The notes beneath the pieces were generated by a model, which was not told where the DNA came from, did no database searches, and saw only the letters and a list, made by a program, of their open reading frames with translations. The translations under genes were made by a program, and so were the position numbers. Below are positions 47,121 to 54,804 of a DNA stretch of 64,000 nt, piece after piece. This stretch comes from Halothece sp. PCC 7418 (lineage in GTDB: Bacteria > Cyanobacteriota > Cyanobacteriia > Cyanobacteriales > Rubidibacteraceae). The stretch lies in the NCBI RefSeq assembly GCF_000317635.1, contig NC_019779.1, positions 496,001 through 560,000 on the forward strand. The letters run 5' to 3'. Position 1 is the stretch's first letter, and the number at the start of each line of letters is the position of its first letter.

Positions 47121-47858
47121 TTATTCTCGTAATTCAACAAAATTATAAGGAGGGGTAAAATTGTTATAACGAATTTTGAGACGCGGTGCAAATTCAGCAT
47201 CAACTGTTTCCACCGCTTCGCCAAATTCGGGTTCAGACTCCCACGGAATCAGAAAAGCGGTATTATAAATCATTGTTTCAGTCAGAACATCATTTTCCTG
47301 CGTTTCCACAGCAAATGGGATTAAAGCATCTTCAAAGCGGGTGATAACTTCTTGTTTTCTCCTTTCCATTGCTTGTTCTAACGCTTGTCCAATTTGAATG
47401 ACTTCATCCATACTTAAATTTTTCCCTTCTAAGTTATCCCGTCGCGCTTTTAAGTCTGGATTCTCCTCTAAAAGGGCGTTTAATTCTGCATCAGTTTCCC
47501 AATAAATCTTTAAGCTAACTTCTCGTTTTCCTTCTAATCTTTGAAATAAGAGTTGCAGCGTTTCTGATTGATGTTGAAGTAAATCTTGACTGACACTCTC
47601 CCAGTCGGGAACGACTAATCCAAATTGTAACGGAAGCAGAGTGCGGAATCCCTGTTCCATTGCTTCTTCTAAAACTTTTGTATGAGTGATTAAGTTGCGA
47701 CGGCTGGCTAAATAACGAGATTGTTGGGCTTCGGAATAGAGAAAGGTGAAGCCTTCTACGGTGTGGGAGAAAATGGGTTGCTTGTCTAAGCCCTGTACTG
47801 CGATTGTTTGCGGTCCCGGTGGGGGAAAAATACCATACAAATAGAAACCTTCCGCCAT
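47121..47858 (-). CDS. gvpF: Gas vesicle protein GvpF (GvpL/GvpF family)
   Basis: 245 residues with the family start (FYLYGIFPPPG, FTFLYSEAQQSRYLASRRNLITHTKVLEEAMEQGFRTLLPLQFGLVV) and C-terminal half with the second alpha-beta domain (MIYNTAFLIPWESEPEFGEAV). GvpF is a minor assembly protein of the vesicle nucleation complex. ATG at 47858, 3 bp from gvpK, so cotranscribed. Confidence 0.96.
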   Translation of the reverse strand: MAEGFYLYGIFPPPGPQTIAVQGLDKQPIFSHTVEGFTFLYSEAQQSRYLASRRNLITHTKVLEEAMEQGFRTLLPLQFGLVVPDWESVSQDLLQHQSETLQLLFQRLEGKREVSLKIYWETDAELNALLEENPDLKARRDNLEGKNLSMDEVIQIGQALEQAMERRKQEVITRFEDALIPFAVETQENDVLTETMIYNTAFLIPWESEPEFGEAVETVDAEFAPRLKIRYNNFTPPYNFVELRE

Positions 47859-47861
47859 AAG

Positions 47862-48335
47862 TTACTTCCCATTAATCGGTTGTGAGGTCAGAACGAGATG
47901 GAGTCTTGCTTGAATGAGACTGAGTTGAGCAATCCCAAGGTCAAGATTACCATCAATAACCACCCCTTTGTGGAGAATCCGATCGAGCAGTTCTAAAATA
48001 GAAGGATCATCGGAGCTTTCCCCAGGATAATATCCCCCGTTTTTGGGCATTAATGTTCCTAACTCTCCTAAGTCAACATTGAGATCTTTGGGATCAATCT
48101 CAAAGATTTCACATAAACGGATGATTTCTGCTTCGAGCCGTTGTAAACTATCCCCAGCGCGATCGAGCTCTTCTTCATTTAATAACCCTCCATCCATCCG
48201 CCGAATCACTTGCGCTTCCATTAACTGACGAATCAGTTCGGTTACGGTTAAGAGTAAGGGGGCTAACCCCGCATCTGAGTTAGACGTGGCGGGATTAAGA
48301 TTAACTTGGCTGAGGTTACTTTCGTCTGCTGACAC
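47862..48335 (-). CDS. gvpK: Gas vesicle protein GvpK
   Basis: 157 residues: a variable N-terminus of about 25, then the GvpK domain (LAPLLLTVTELIRQLMEAQVIRRMDGG, LQRLEAEIIRLCEIFEIDPKDLNVDLGELG, ILELLDRILHKGVVIDGNLDLGIAQLSLIQARL). Minor vesicle protein of unknown exact role. GTG start at 48335 preceded by AAGTAGGCGCAA; the 47-codon gene ends 6 bp before it. Confidence 0.95.
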   Translation of the reverse strand: MSADESNLSQVNLNPATSNSDAGLAPLLLTVTELIRQLMEAQVIRRMDGGLLNEEELDRAGDSLQRLEAEIIRLCEIFEIDPKDLNVDLGELGTLMPKNGGYYPGESSDDPSILELLDRILHKGVVIDGNLDLGIAQLSLIQARLHLVLTSQPINGK

Positions 48336-48341
48336 TTGCGC

Positions 48342-48485
48342 CTACTTCTTTTCAGAGATTTCCTTCAGATATTGTTTGCGATAATTAATATAGTTATGAT
48401 GCCATTCTTGAAAACGGCGTTCACCGTCACGAACAAGCATTTGACGATATTTTTCAGAGGGAATAAATTGTTTTTTGTCAGTCAT
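48342..48485 (-). CDS. 47-residue basic protein in the gas vesicle operon
   Basis: ATG at 48485 reads MTDKKQFIPSEKYRQM and runs to TAG at 48342, 47 residues. It is rich in K, R, Y and H (RRFQEWHHNYINYRKQY). A ribosome site GAGG lies 9 bases upstream. It has 10 bp to orf90 and 6 bp to gvpK, so it is part of the operon. I do not recognise the family. Clusters in Microcystis and Anabaena place an ORF called gvpX between gvpJ and gvpK; whether this or orf90 corresponds to it cannot be told here. Confidence 0.72.
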   Translation of the reverse strand: MTDKKQFIPSEKYRQMLVRDGERRFQEWHHNYINYRKQYLKEISEKK

Positions 48486-48495
48486 GGGAGTTTCC

Positions 48496-48768
48496 TCACT
48501 TTAAAAGACCAAGGCGTTTAATTTGCGCGATTTGCAGACGGACACTTGGGGGAACTACCTTCATTTTAAAGACATGACGGTAACTTGTCGCGGTTAAATT
48601 ATCCTCACACTTCACGGGGGCGCGTTGCGGTTCACGGGTGCTATACGGTACTTTCTTGAGAGAAACAGGAGTGCGCTTAGACTGTAACCGATTCAAGGAT
48701 TTTAAGTAACGGTTTTGGGGAATATTGCTTGCGGTTTGAATATCTTTTAAGGTGCGGGGTGGGGTCAT
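48496..48768 (-). CDS. 90-residue basic protein between gvpJ and gvpK
   Basis: MTPPRTLKDIQTASNIPQNR... with high K/R content and no membrane segment. Its ATG overlaps the gvpJ stop by 4 bp (ATGA), so it is translationally coupled with gvpJ. Position equals that of gvpX in other cyanobacterial clusters (gvp order A-C-N-J-X-K-F-G), but no similarity could be checked. Function unknown; an accessory role in vesicle assembly is inference. Confidence 0.7.
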   Translation of the reverse strand: MTPPRTLKDIQTASNIPQNRYLKSLNRLQSKRTPVSLKKVPYSTREPQRAPVKCEDNLTATSYRHVFKMKVVPPSVRLQIAQIKRLGLLK

Positions 48769-49151
48769 GAGTTGTCCTCTGATTCACTGAGAAAAGACGG
48801 TTCGGGATTCGTTTCTCCTTTCAGGCGACGCAACTCTGCTTCCATATTTTCCAGTCGGTTTTGCAACGCTTGATTTTCTTCTTTCAGGAGATTGGCTTGA
48901 CTGGAGAGATAAGGATCACCTTCCCACCAGTTAATCCCCAGTTCTCGGGCTTTATCCACGGAAGAAACAAGCAGTCGAATGCGAATGCTTAACAGTTCCG
49001 TTGAACCGACAGAAACGGTAATATCGCCAGCGATAACGATTCCTTTATCGAGGACTCGTTCTAAAATATCCGCAAGGCTAGAAGATTGGGTGCTATTGGT
49101 GATTCCTTTGGACTGGTAAGACTTGGGTTTATTGGTGTTCGGGTTAACCAC
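48765..49151 (-). CDS. gvpJ: Gas vesicle protein GvpJ (GvpA-domain minor protein)
   Basis: 128 residues. The core SLADILERVLDKGIVIAGDITVSVGSTELLSIRIRLLVSSVDKARELGINWW is the GvpA fold; the C-terminal extension is a hydrophilic coiled coil with LKEENQALQNRLENMEAELRRLKGE. GvpJ is a minor nucleating protein. ATG at 49151. Separated by 38 bp from gvpN. Confidence 0.93.
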   Translation of the reverse strand: MVNPNTNKPKSYQSKGITNSTQSSSLADILERVLDKGIVIAGDITVSVGSTELLSIRIRLLVSSVDKARELGINWWEGDPYLSSQANLLKEENQALQNRLENMEAELRRLKGETNPEPSFLSESEDNS

Positions 49152-49189
49152 GAGTTTTGATCGCTACGTGAGCTACAGAGTGAGAGGAT

Positions 49190-50203
49190 TTAATCGTTTT
49201 CGGTGTTGCCAAAGGGATGAGAGAGCCGAAGATGCGGTTTTTCATCAGAGGATAAGTCTTCAGTTTCTCCTTCTACAATCACTGATGGTACATCCTCATC
49301 CTCATCTTCCACAACCAATTCTAGTTCGTACTCCCGAAAGAGTTGTTCTAAAAGACTGATGGATTCTTGGGTAGAAAGGGGACAGCGAGAGGTGAGAATG
49401 TCGTAACAAATATCTTGGAAGTCTTCGTTACTGGTTTGAACAGGAATTTCATGTTGATGACAGACTTGTGCAATCATTAAACAAGAGCGTAAACCCGAGG
49501 AATTTTCCATTTCAGCGCGATCGCGAAAGTTACGAACAAAATTGACAATCATATCGCCGTCATCTGCATTAATTCCCACTTTTTGCACAATAATCTCTCG
49601 TTGCGTTTCAAGATCGGGTTCAGGAACATTAATCGTCACCACGCGATCGAGCAGCGCATCTTGTGTTCCATGAACGCCCCAATATTCTTCGGGGTTGGAG
49701 GTAAAAATTGCCCTAAAATTCGGACTCACCCGCACATATTCAGAGCGATGGCTATCAGGGGGAAGCACTAATAATTTTTCTTCTAATGCGGATAATAAAA
49801 CATTATTCACTTCTGGGGGAGAGCGATTAAACTCGTCATATACAAGGGTAAAGCCTTCTCGACACGCCATGGTCAGGCGAGAATCGACCCATTGCTGGCG
49901 CAGTTCATCTTCTTCTTTCACCACACTATGGATATAGTTATCCACAACTTTTTTGCGGGTGTAACCCGTATTACTCCCGATTAAATCAGTGCTTTTAAAT
50001 TCATCATCCCCATACAACAGCATAATCGGACGATTGAGTAAATCTGCGAGGTGCATAGCTAGGGTCGTTTTACCCGTACCAGCAGGTCCACGCAAGTGAA
50101 TGGAAAAGCCAGATTGAAGATAACGCCAAGCCCGACGACTAATGCGATCAATGGTTGGCGTGGAAACAAAACCTTTGGGACGAGCGTGTAAAACAGTGGT
50201 CAT
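49190..50203 (-). CDS. gvpN: Gas vesicle ATPase GvpN
   Basis: 337 residues, AAA+ ATPase of the MoxR/CbbQ type: Walker [11 protein letters not shown], Walker [10 protein letters not shown], sensor region [20 protein letters not shown]. GvpN enhances vesicle growth. An acidic tail of about 40 residues follows the domain. ATG at 50203. In operon order after gvpC (99-bp gap containing an A/T-rich stretch with short repeats). Confidence 0.96.
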   Translation of the reverse strand: MTTVLHARPKGFVSTPTIDRISRRAWRYLQSGFSIHLRGPAGTGKTTLAMHLADLLNRPIMLLYGDDEFKSTDLIGSNTGYTRKKVVDNYIHSVVKEEDELRQQWVDSRLTMACREGFTLVYDEFNRSPPEVNNVLLSALEEKLLVLPPDSHRSEYVRVSPNFRAIFTSNPEEYWGVHGTQDALLDRVVTINVPEPDLETQREIIVQKVGINADDGDMIVNFVRNFRDRAEMENSSGLRSCLMIAQVCHQHEIPVQTSNEDFQDICYDILTSRCPLSTQESISLLEQLFREYELELVVEDEDEDVPSVIVEGETEDLSSDEKPHLRLSHPFGNTEND

Positions 50204-50302
50204 AAATCTATCAAATGGGTTGGCGACAGAAGAATGAGGTTATAGCAGTGATCAGTTACCACAGAACCCAGAACAAATAACTAATAACCAATAACATCTT
50301 GA

Positions 50303-51118
50303 TTAAAAATCGGCAACAAAGGGGGTATCATCTTCAACTGTGGGTTGAGAAGCGGGATAAGCATTTGCTGCTGTTTCTCCCCAAATATAAGCGGTGAGTT
50401 GATGACGGAAGTTAGCCAGTGCTTGGGCTTGCTGTTGGGCGTTAACCGTACGGTTGCGTTGTAAGTTATTGAGCAGTTGATCGACTTGTTGAATTAAGTT
50501 TGTGTAGAACGTATTTAAATCCTCTCGCAGTTGTTGGGCTAAGGTCTGCTGTTGTTGTTGGGTTGCGTCCCGCCACTGCGCGGTACTATTTTCTAAATCT
50601 TCGTGAAATTGGATGAGGCTATTATGGAGCGCGATCGCGCTGTCTTTAATTTCCTCCGCCATCAGTTCTCGATTTAAGGTCAACTCTTGCAATTGTTTAA
50701 CACTGGTTTGCGCTAACAGTTCCCGAAATTGCGCTAAATCTGCTTTCAGTTGTTTCGCTAGCACTTGCTGTTGTTGAGCGACAACGGTGCGTTGTTCATT
50801 GGCTTGTTTTAATTTTGTCGCTGTACTGGCTTCTAACTCTTCAAGAAATTGGTTTAATTCTTGCTCTAACTTTTGCGCCATTTCTTGACGGTTTTCATTC
50901 GTTCCCCTTAAAAAAGTTGCTGTATTTTGAGCTAACTTTTCCCGAAATAAATTTAATTCAGATTGTAATTGTTGAGTGTTAGCAATCCGATTTTCTTGTT
51001 GTAATTGTAAATCTCTTTGAATGCTCGAACGCGCCTGTTGGACTTCTGCTTGACGCTGACGAATTTCTGCTTGTCGTTGTTGGGCTTGTTGTTCCCACTG
51101 TTCTCGTAAAGATACCAT
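50303..51118 (-). CDS. gvpC: Gas vesicle outer protein GvpC
   Basis: 271 residues. After an N-terminal Q/R-rich segment there are about five 33-residue repeats, each with an F-E/R-L-L/A-x-T pattern (LNLFREKLAQNT, LNQFLEELEAST, LAQFRELLAQTS, LIQFHEDLENST, LNTFYTNLIQQ). GvpC coats the rib surface and stiffens the vesicle. Start ATG 51118 (MVSLREQWEQQAQQR); a longer frame to 51208 runs into gvpA's trailer and is not preferred. C-terminus ends in a short acidic tail. Confidence 0.93.
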   Translation of the reverse strand: MVSLREQWEQQAQQRQAEIRQRQAEVQQARSSIQRDLQLQQENRIANTQQLQSELNLFREKLAQNTATFLRGTNENRQEMAQKLEQELNQFLEELEASTATKLKQANEQRTVVAQQQQVLAKQLKADLAQFRELLAQTSVKQLQELTLNRELMAEEIKDSAIALHNSLIQFHEDLENSTAQWRDATQQQQQTLAQQLREDLNTFYTNLIQQVDQLLNNLQRNRTVNAQQQAQALANFRHQLTAYIWGETAANAYPASQPTVEDDTPFVADF

Positions 51119-51125
51119 AAGTTGA

Positions 51126-51160
51126 GTTTCCCGAAATAAATTAATAAATGATAGGGAAAC
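51126..51160 (-). promoter_or_regulatory. Inverted repeat between gvpA and gvpC
   Basis: GTTTCCC (51126-51132) pairs with GGGAAAC (51154-51160). It is transcribed between gvpA and gvpC and could slow or partly end transcription, giving more gvpA than gvpC, as proposed for other cyanobacterial gvp operons. The loop is long (21 nt). Confidence 0.5.
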
Positions 51161-51212
51161 CCAAACCCTTTGACTTGAGCCTCCCGAGAGTGATGAATAA
51201 GGAATCAATCAA

Positions 51213-51431
51213 TTATTCTGCGGGGACAGCAGCAGAGGAAGTTAAGCCCACTGCTTCTGCATATTTGAGGTAAGTTTCGACGGAAGCAACGACAACCCGA
51301 GCTTCCACGGCGAGTAATTCAATTCCCACTAAGGAAACCCGCACCCACAAATCAACCACTACACCTTTATCTAAAATGCGATCAACGACTTCTCCTAAGC
51401 TGGAGGAAGAGTTAGTTTTTTCAACAGCCAT
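51213..51431 (-). CDS. gvpA: Major gas vesicle structural protein GvpA
   Basis: 72 residues from ATG 51431 ([20 protein letters not shown]); sequence [40 protein letters not shown] is diagnostic. GvpA builds the ribs of the vesicle wall. A longer frame to 51458 adds 9 residues and is not preferred, since GvpA starts MAVEK in the family. First gene of the operon, with a strong sigma-70-type promoter upstream. Confidence 0.98.
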   Translation of the reverse strand: MAVEKTNSSSSLGEVVDRILDKGVVVDLWVRVSLVGIELLAVEARVVVASVETYLKYAEAVGLTSSAAVPAE

Positions 51432-51497
51432 GATTTTTCTCAGTAATTTTGACGACAAAAAATAAAGAAGTAATTTACTCCCCTATCTGTGACTATT

Positions 51498-51526
51498 ATC
51501 ATATTTTTAATTCCGATCTCTGTCAA
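51498..51526 (-). promoter_or_regulatory. Sigma-70-type promoter of gvpA
   Basis: On the minus strand TTGACA (51526-51521) and TATGAT (51503-51498) are separated by exactly 17 bp. The predicted start, near 51490, leaves a leader of about 60 nt before the gvpA ATG. It is one of the best-matching promoters in the window. Confidence 0.85.
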
Positions 51527-51620
51527 CAGTTGGGGAATGAATTAAAGATTAATTTCTTTTAAACTTTAGAGGAGGTGATCAGGTGTAAATCTTGATATTT
51601 CTACTGAACTGATTGTTATT

Positions 51621-51680
51621 TGGTCACTGGTAACTGGTCACTGGTCGGTTTGTACCTTGATAGACCAAGAAAAGCGATGG
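51621..51680. repeat. CTGGTCA heptamers and MITE right-end remnant
   Basis: TGGTCAC-type heptamers (51621-51648) are followed by TTTGTACCTTGATAGACC and AAGAAAAGCGATGG, a decayed match to the right end of copy A. It overlaps the 5' part of the divergent GvpF/L-family frame, which supports the downstream start. The 300 bp between the gvpA and divergent start codons otherwise hold the promoter only. Confidence 0.6.
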
Positions 51681-51731
51681 ATCAAAATTGTATTAAAACA
51701 ACATAAATTATCCAAAAAAATCACTTTAAAA

Positions 51732-52403
51732 ATGTTATATACTTACTGTTTCTTATTTTCTCCAGAAAAAACCCTCTCCTTACCGCAGGGTTTCAAGGGA
51801 GACTTACAGATGATAGAAAAGGGCGCGATCGCTGCGGTGGTTGAACCCAATCTTCCCAAGGCAGAATTAGAAGAAGACGATCAAAAATTAGTGCAAGCAG
51901 TCGTCCATCATGATTGGGTGATTTGCGAACTGTTCCGAGGCTTGACAGTTCTTCCCCTGCGCTTTGGGACGTATTTTCGAGGGGAAGCAGATTTACGCTC
52001 TCATTTAGCTGCTTATGAAGAAAGCTACCAGCAAAAGTTAACCGCACTCACGGGAAAAGTAGAAGTGACCCTCAAACTAACCCCGATTCCTTTTTCTGAA
52101 GAAGGTTCCTCCTCAACCGCAAAAGGGAAAGCCTATTTACAAGCGAAAAAACAACGGTATCAGCAACAAAGCAATTATCAAACACAGCAACAAGAAGCCT
52201 TAGAGAAATTGCAGGAAGAAATCAAGAAAACTTATCCCCAACTGATTCATGACGAACCGAAAGAAAATACGGAACGCTTTTATTTACTAATTGACAGTCA
52301 CAGCTTCTCAGTGTTTGGGGAAAAGATGGAACAATGGAAACAATTTCTATCCAGTTGGAGCATTGAAATCAGTGATCCGCTTCCGCCTTATCATTTTCTT
52401 TAA
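51732..52403 (+). CDS. Divergent GvpL/GvpF-family gas vesicle protein
   Basis: 223 residues from ATG 51732 (MLYTYCFLFSPEKTLSLPQGF). GvpL/F features: VVHHDWVICELFRGLTVLPLRFGTYF, a middle helix with Q/K repeats, and a C-terminal block (RFYLLIDSHSFSVFGEKMEQW). It diverges from GvpF in the same cluster. GvpL/F-domain proteins other than GvpF appear as GvpW in some clusters, which this may be. A TTG at 51657 would add 25 residues from repeat DNA. Confidence 0.8.
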   Translation: MLYTYCFLFSPEKTLSLPQGFKGDLQMIEKGAIAAVVEPNLPKAELEEDDQKLVQAVVHHDWVICELFRGLTVLPLRFGTYFRGEADLRSHLAAYEESYQQKLTALTGKVEVTLKLTPIPFSEEGSSSTAKGKAYLQAKKQRYQQQSNYQTQQQEALEKLQEEIKKTYPQLIHDEPKENTERFYLLIDSHSFSVFGEKMEQWKQFLSSWSIEISDPLPPYHFL

Positions 52404-52473
52404 TTGATGGAACAGACAATGGCATAATACAGAAAAACAATGATTTTCCTCTCGGAAACCGAAGCACATAACG

Positions 52474-52803
52474 ATGAATAACGAACCAATTTTTCCCGAA
52501 AACTCTCCAGAAAAAGCGCAAGCCATTAGTGACAAAATTGCCTTGTGGTGGCGCGATCCAGAAAATAGTGAACTGACTCAGGAAGATCTCACACAATTGA
52601 TTCAACAGTTATCGGGTCCTCCTGCGGTTTGGTCTTATCTCCCAGAAGATGAACCCTATGATTCGATGGAGGCTTGGTGTGAAGGTGAATTAGACTGTGA
52701 GCCAGATAGTTTTTTGGACAAAGTTGCATCCCTGGTCGGTGAAGAAGCGGTGAGTCCGTTGCGCGATCGACGCTTATCAGCCATTTTCCGTCCTCTCTCC
52801 TAG
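52474..52803 (+). CDS. Hypothetical acidic protein
   Basis: 109 residues, acidic, no signal or membrane helix. Sequence LTQEDLTQLIQQLSGPPAVWSYLPEDEPYDSMEAWCEGE and LSAIFRPLS give no known domain. Follows the divergent GvpF/L gene by 70 bp, same strand, so it may share its transcript. Not recognised; a role with gas vesicles is only positional. ATG at 52474. Confidence 0.6.
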   Translation: MNNEPIFPENSPEKAQAISDKIALWWRDPENSELTQEDLTQLIQQLSGPPAVWSYLPEDEPYDSMEAWCEGELDCEPDSFLDKVASLVGEEAVSPLRDRRLSAIFRPLS

Positions 52804-52819
52804 GAACAGGGCTTTGGTA

Positions 52820-53836
52820 TTATTGATTTAAACCGTACATAATCGAACCAATGAGACCGACTTGCGGATCGAGAATCAGATGAATGGGAACTGCATCTAA
52901 CACTGGGCTGACTCTCCCTTTGTCCTTAAAGACTTTGAGAAAACGATTGCTTTTCATCCAAGCTAAGTTTTTGGCAGCAATTCCTCCTGCAATATACAAT
53001 CCGCCGTAAGGGAGTAGTTTTAAGGCGAGGTTTCCCGCCTCTGCTGCATAGGCTTCCATAAACAGTTCCATGGTTTTTTCACAAAGGCGATCGGTTGCTG
53101 CTGCTTGCGCGATCGCTGCTGCTGGATCAATCTCAGTCCGTTGTTGCTTTTCCCATTCACGGATCGTTTCTGCAACGGAAGCATTCCCTTCAGGATGAAT
53201 ATTAAGATCTCTGAGGGCTTGATAAATCGAGATAATCCCTTGTCCCGAGACAATTCTTTCCACAGACACCCGACTAACCTGTTTTTGCTGGCGAATATAG
53301 TTTAAAATCTGAAATTCTAACTCCGATCGCGCTGCGAAATCGGTGTGTCCTCCTTCTGTGCCAAAAATTTGATAATCCCCATTCCCTTTCGGAATCAAAA
53401 ATCCTTCTCCTAAGCCAGTTCCTGCACCGATAATGGCAATGGGAGCGTCTTTTTGGGGCGTAACCCCTTGTAAGGGTTCTAACTCTTCATTTTTGATCCC
53501 TAAGACCCCATAACTCACTGCTGCAAAGTCGTTAATCAGACTCACGGCTTCAAGATTTAATTCCTGTTGCAGGCGATCCGCCTCCAAATACCAACTGAGA
53601 TTTGTCAGTTGACAACTTTGCTGGATCACAGGTCCCGCGATCGCGAAACAGGCTTTTGTCGGAGTATAATCGGTTTCTCCTAAAAATTCCTGTACCATTG
53701 GCACTAAATCAGAATAGTTTTGAGAGGGATAAGTCACTTGGTGGACAGTTTGAAAATCAACTGCTTGCTTTGTGACTTCCACAAGCCGTAAGATAGTTTT
53801 AGTCCCTCCGATATCACCAGCAATGAGTAAAGTCAT
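52820..53836 (-). CDS. glk: Glucokinase
   Basis: Phosphorylates glucose with ATP. 338 residues of the bacterial glucokinase family: LIAGDIGGTKTILRLVEV phosphate loop, catalytic region LINDFAAVSYGV, IIGAGTGLGEGFLIP, GTEGGHTDFAARSELE. ATG at 53836, full length. The histidine phosphatase gene follows 12 bp upstream in map order on the same strand. Confidence 0.95.
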   Translation of the reverse strand: MTLLIAGDIGGTKTILRLVEVTKQAVDFQTVHQVTYPSQNYSDLVPMVQEFLGETDYTPTKACFAIAGPVIQQSCQLTNLSWYLEADRLQQELNLEAVSLINDFAAVSYGVLGIKNEELEPLQGVTPQKDAPIAIIGAGTGLGEGFLIPKGNGDYQIFGTEGGHTDFAARSELEFQILNYIRQQKQVSRVSVERIVSGQGIISIYQALRDLNIHPEGNASVAETIREWEKQQRTEIDPAAAIAQAAATDRLCEKTMELFMEAYAAEAGNLALKLLPYGGLYIAGGIAAKNLAWMKSNRFLKVFKDKGRVSPVLDAVPIHLILDPQVGLIGSIMYGLNQ

Positions 53837-53848
53837 ACTTGAGTTTTC

Positions 53849-54487
53849 CTAATTGAAACGAATCGTATTCTCTGTTGTTGAAAGGTGTGAGGTATCACCA
53901 GCAAGTTCAACTTCCCAACCTCCATTATTTTGCACTAATTTGGTCAAACAACAAAAGGAAGCGCGAATATTGAGTGGTTCTCCTAATAAGCCTTCTGCTG
54001 TTCCTAAAACAGAAGCGCCATGACCAACAAATAACAACTCGCCTTCAAATTCACTGGCTAGTCTTTGTGCTGTTTCTGCGGTTCTGGTTTGTACCGTTTC
54101 TTCGGTTTCTGGATATTGAGGAATTACTCGTGAGTTATAATTTAAATCAATTAAAGGATAGTGTTGAGCTAACGTTTCAGGAGAGCGAATTTCTGGGTCA
54201 TGATCCATCCAACTGGGATTTAACCATTCGCCGAGTCCAGCTTCAAGTTTGATCGATAAATCTAAGATTTTTGCAATTTCATGAGCGGTTTGGACAGTGC
54301 GTAGAAAGGGGGAAGAAAAAATATGAGTAATGTTTTCCGATTGTAATCTTTTTCCCAGTTCTTGAGCTTGTTGAATTCCATCTTCTGCTAGATGTGGATC
54401 GTAACGAAGTTTTGCTGTGATAAACCAATCGGGGTTAACAAAGTCGTACCGATTACCATGCCGTGTGATCCAGATTGTTTGTGTCAT
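53849..54487 (-). CDS. Histidine phosphatase superfamily protein
   Basis: 212 residues from ATG 54487 (MTQTIWITRHGNRYDFV). RHGNR holds the phospho-accepting histidine; HIFSSPFLRTVQTAHEI and LLFVGHGASVLG carry the other catalytic residues. Family members include phosphoglycerate mutases and phosphatases; substrate unknown. A longer frame to 54586 adds 33 residues not in the domain. Next to glk. Confidence 0.85.
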   Translation of the reverse strand: MTQTIWITRHGNRYDFVNPDWFITAKLRYDPHLAEDGIQQAQELGKRLQSENITHIFSSPFLRTVQTAHEIAKILDLSIKLEAGLGEWLNPSWMDHDPEIRSPETLAQHYPLIDLNYNSRVIPQYPETEETVQTRTAETAQRLASEFEGELLFVGHGASVLGTAEGLLGEPLNIRASFCCLTKLVQNNGGWEVELAGDTSHLSTTENTIRFN

Positions 54488-54804
54488 ATTTGAGCAAATT
54501 ATGAAAAAATAATTAACAAAAGATAAATCTCTAGCAGTTTTTAATCTGTTGAGACCCAAAATAATGGAGTGTTCTTCTTTGAACACTGATCAAGGAACAA
54601 GGCACAACAATCTAAAACCCAAAAAATCGAGTATTAAATTGTGCCTCACCCAGACCAGAGATGCTATCCCTTATCTTACCAAATTAATGGGTAAGGATAC
54701 AGCTTGCCTCTGCATTCTAATTTTTGATAATTCGTTTTATTAAGGCGAAATATTGTTAACTTTATAACTTAAAAAAACACCGTAAAAGTATTGACTTTTA
54801 TCTT
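54488..54804. other. Intergenic region between histidine phosphatase and GGDEF gene
   Basis: 317 bp, A/T-rich, no supported gene. It contains AGGCACAA (54600-54607) paired with TTGTGCCT (54639-54646) and a CTTACC/GGTAAG hairpin near 54695. These are likely leader or promoter structures; no clear promoter box pair was fixed. Confidence 0.5.
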
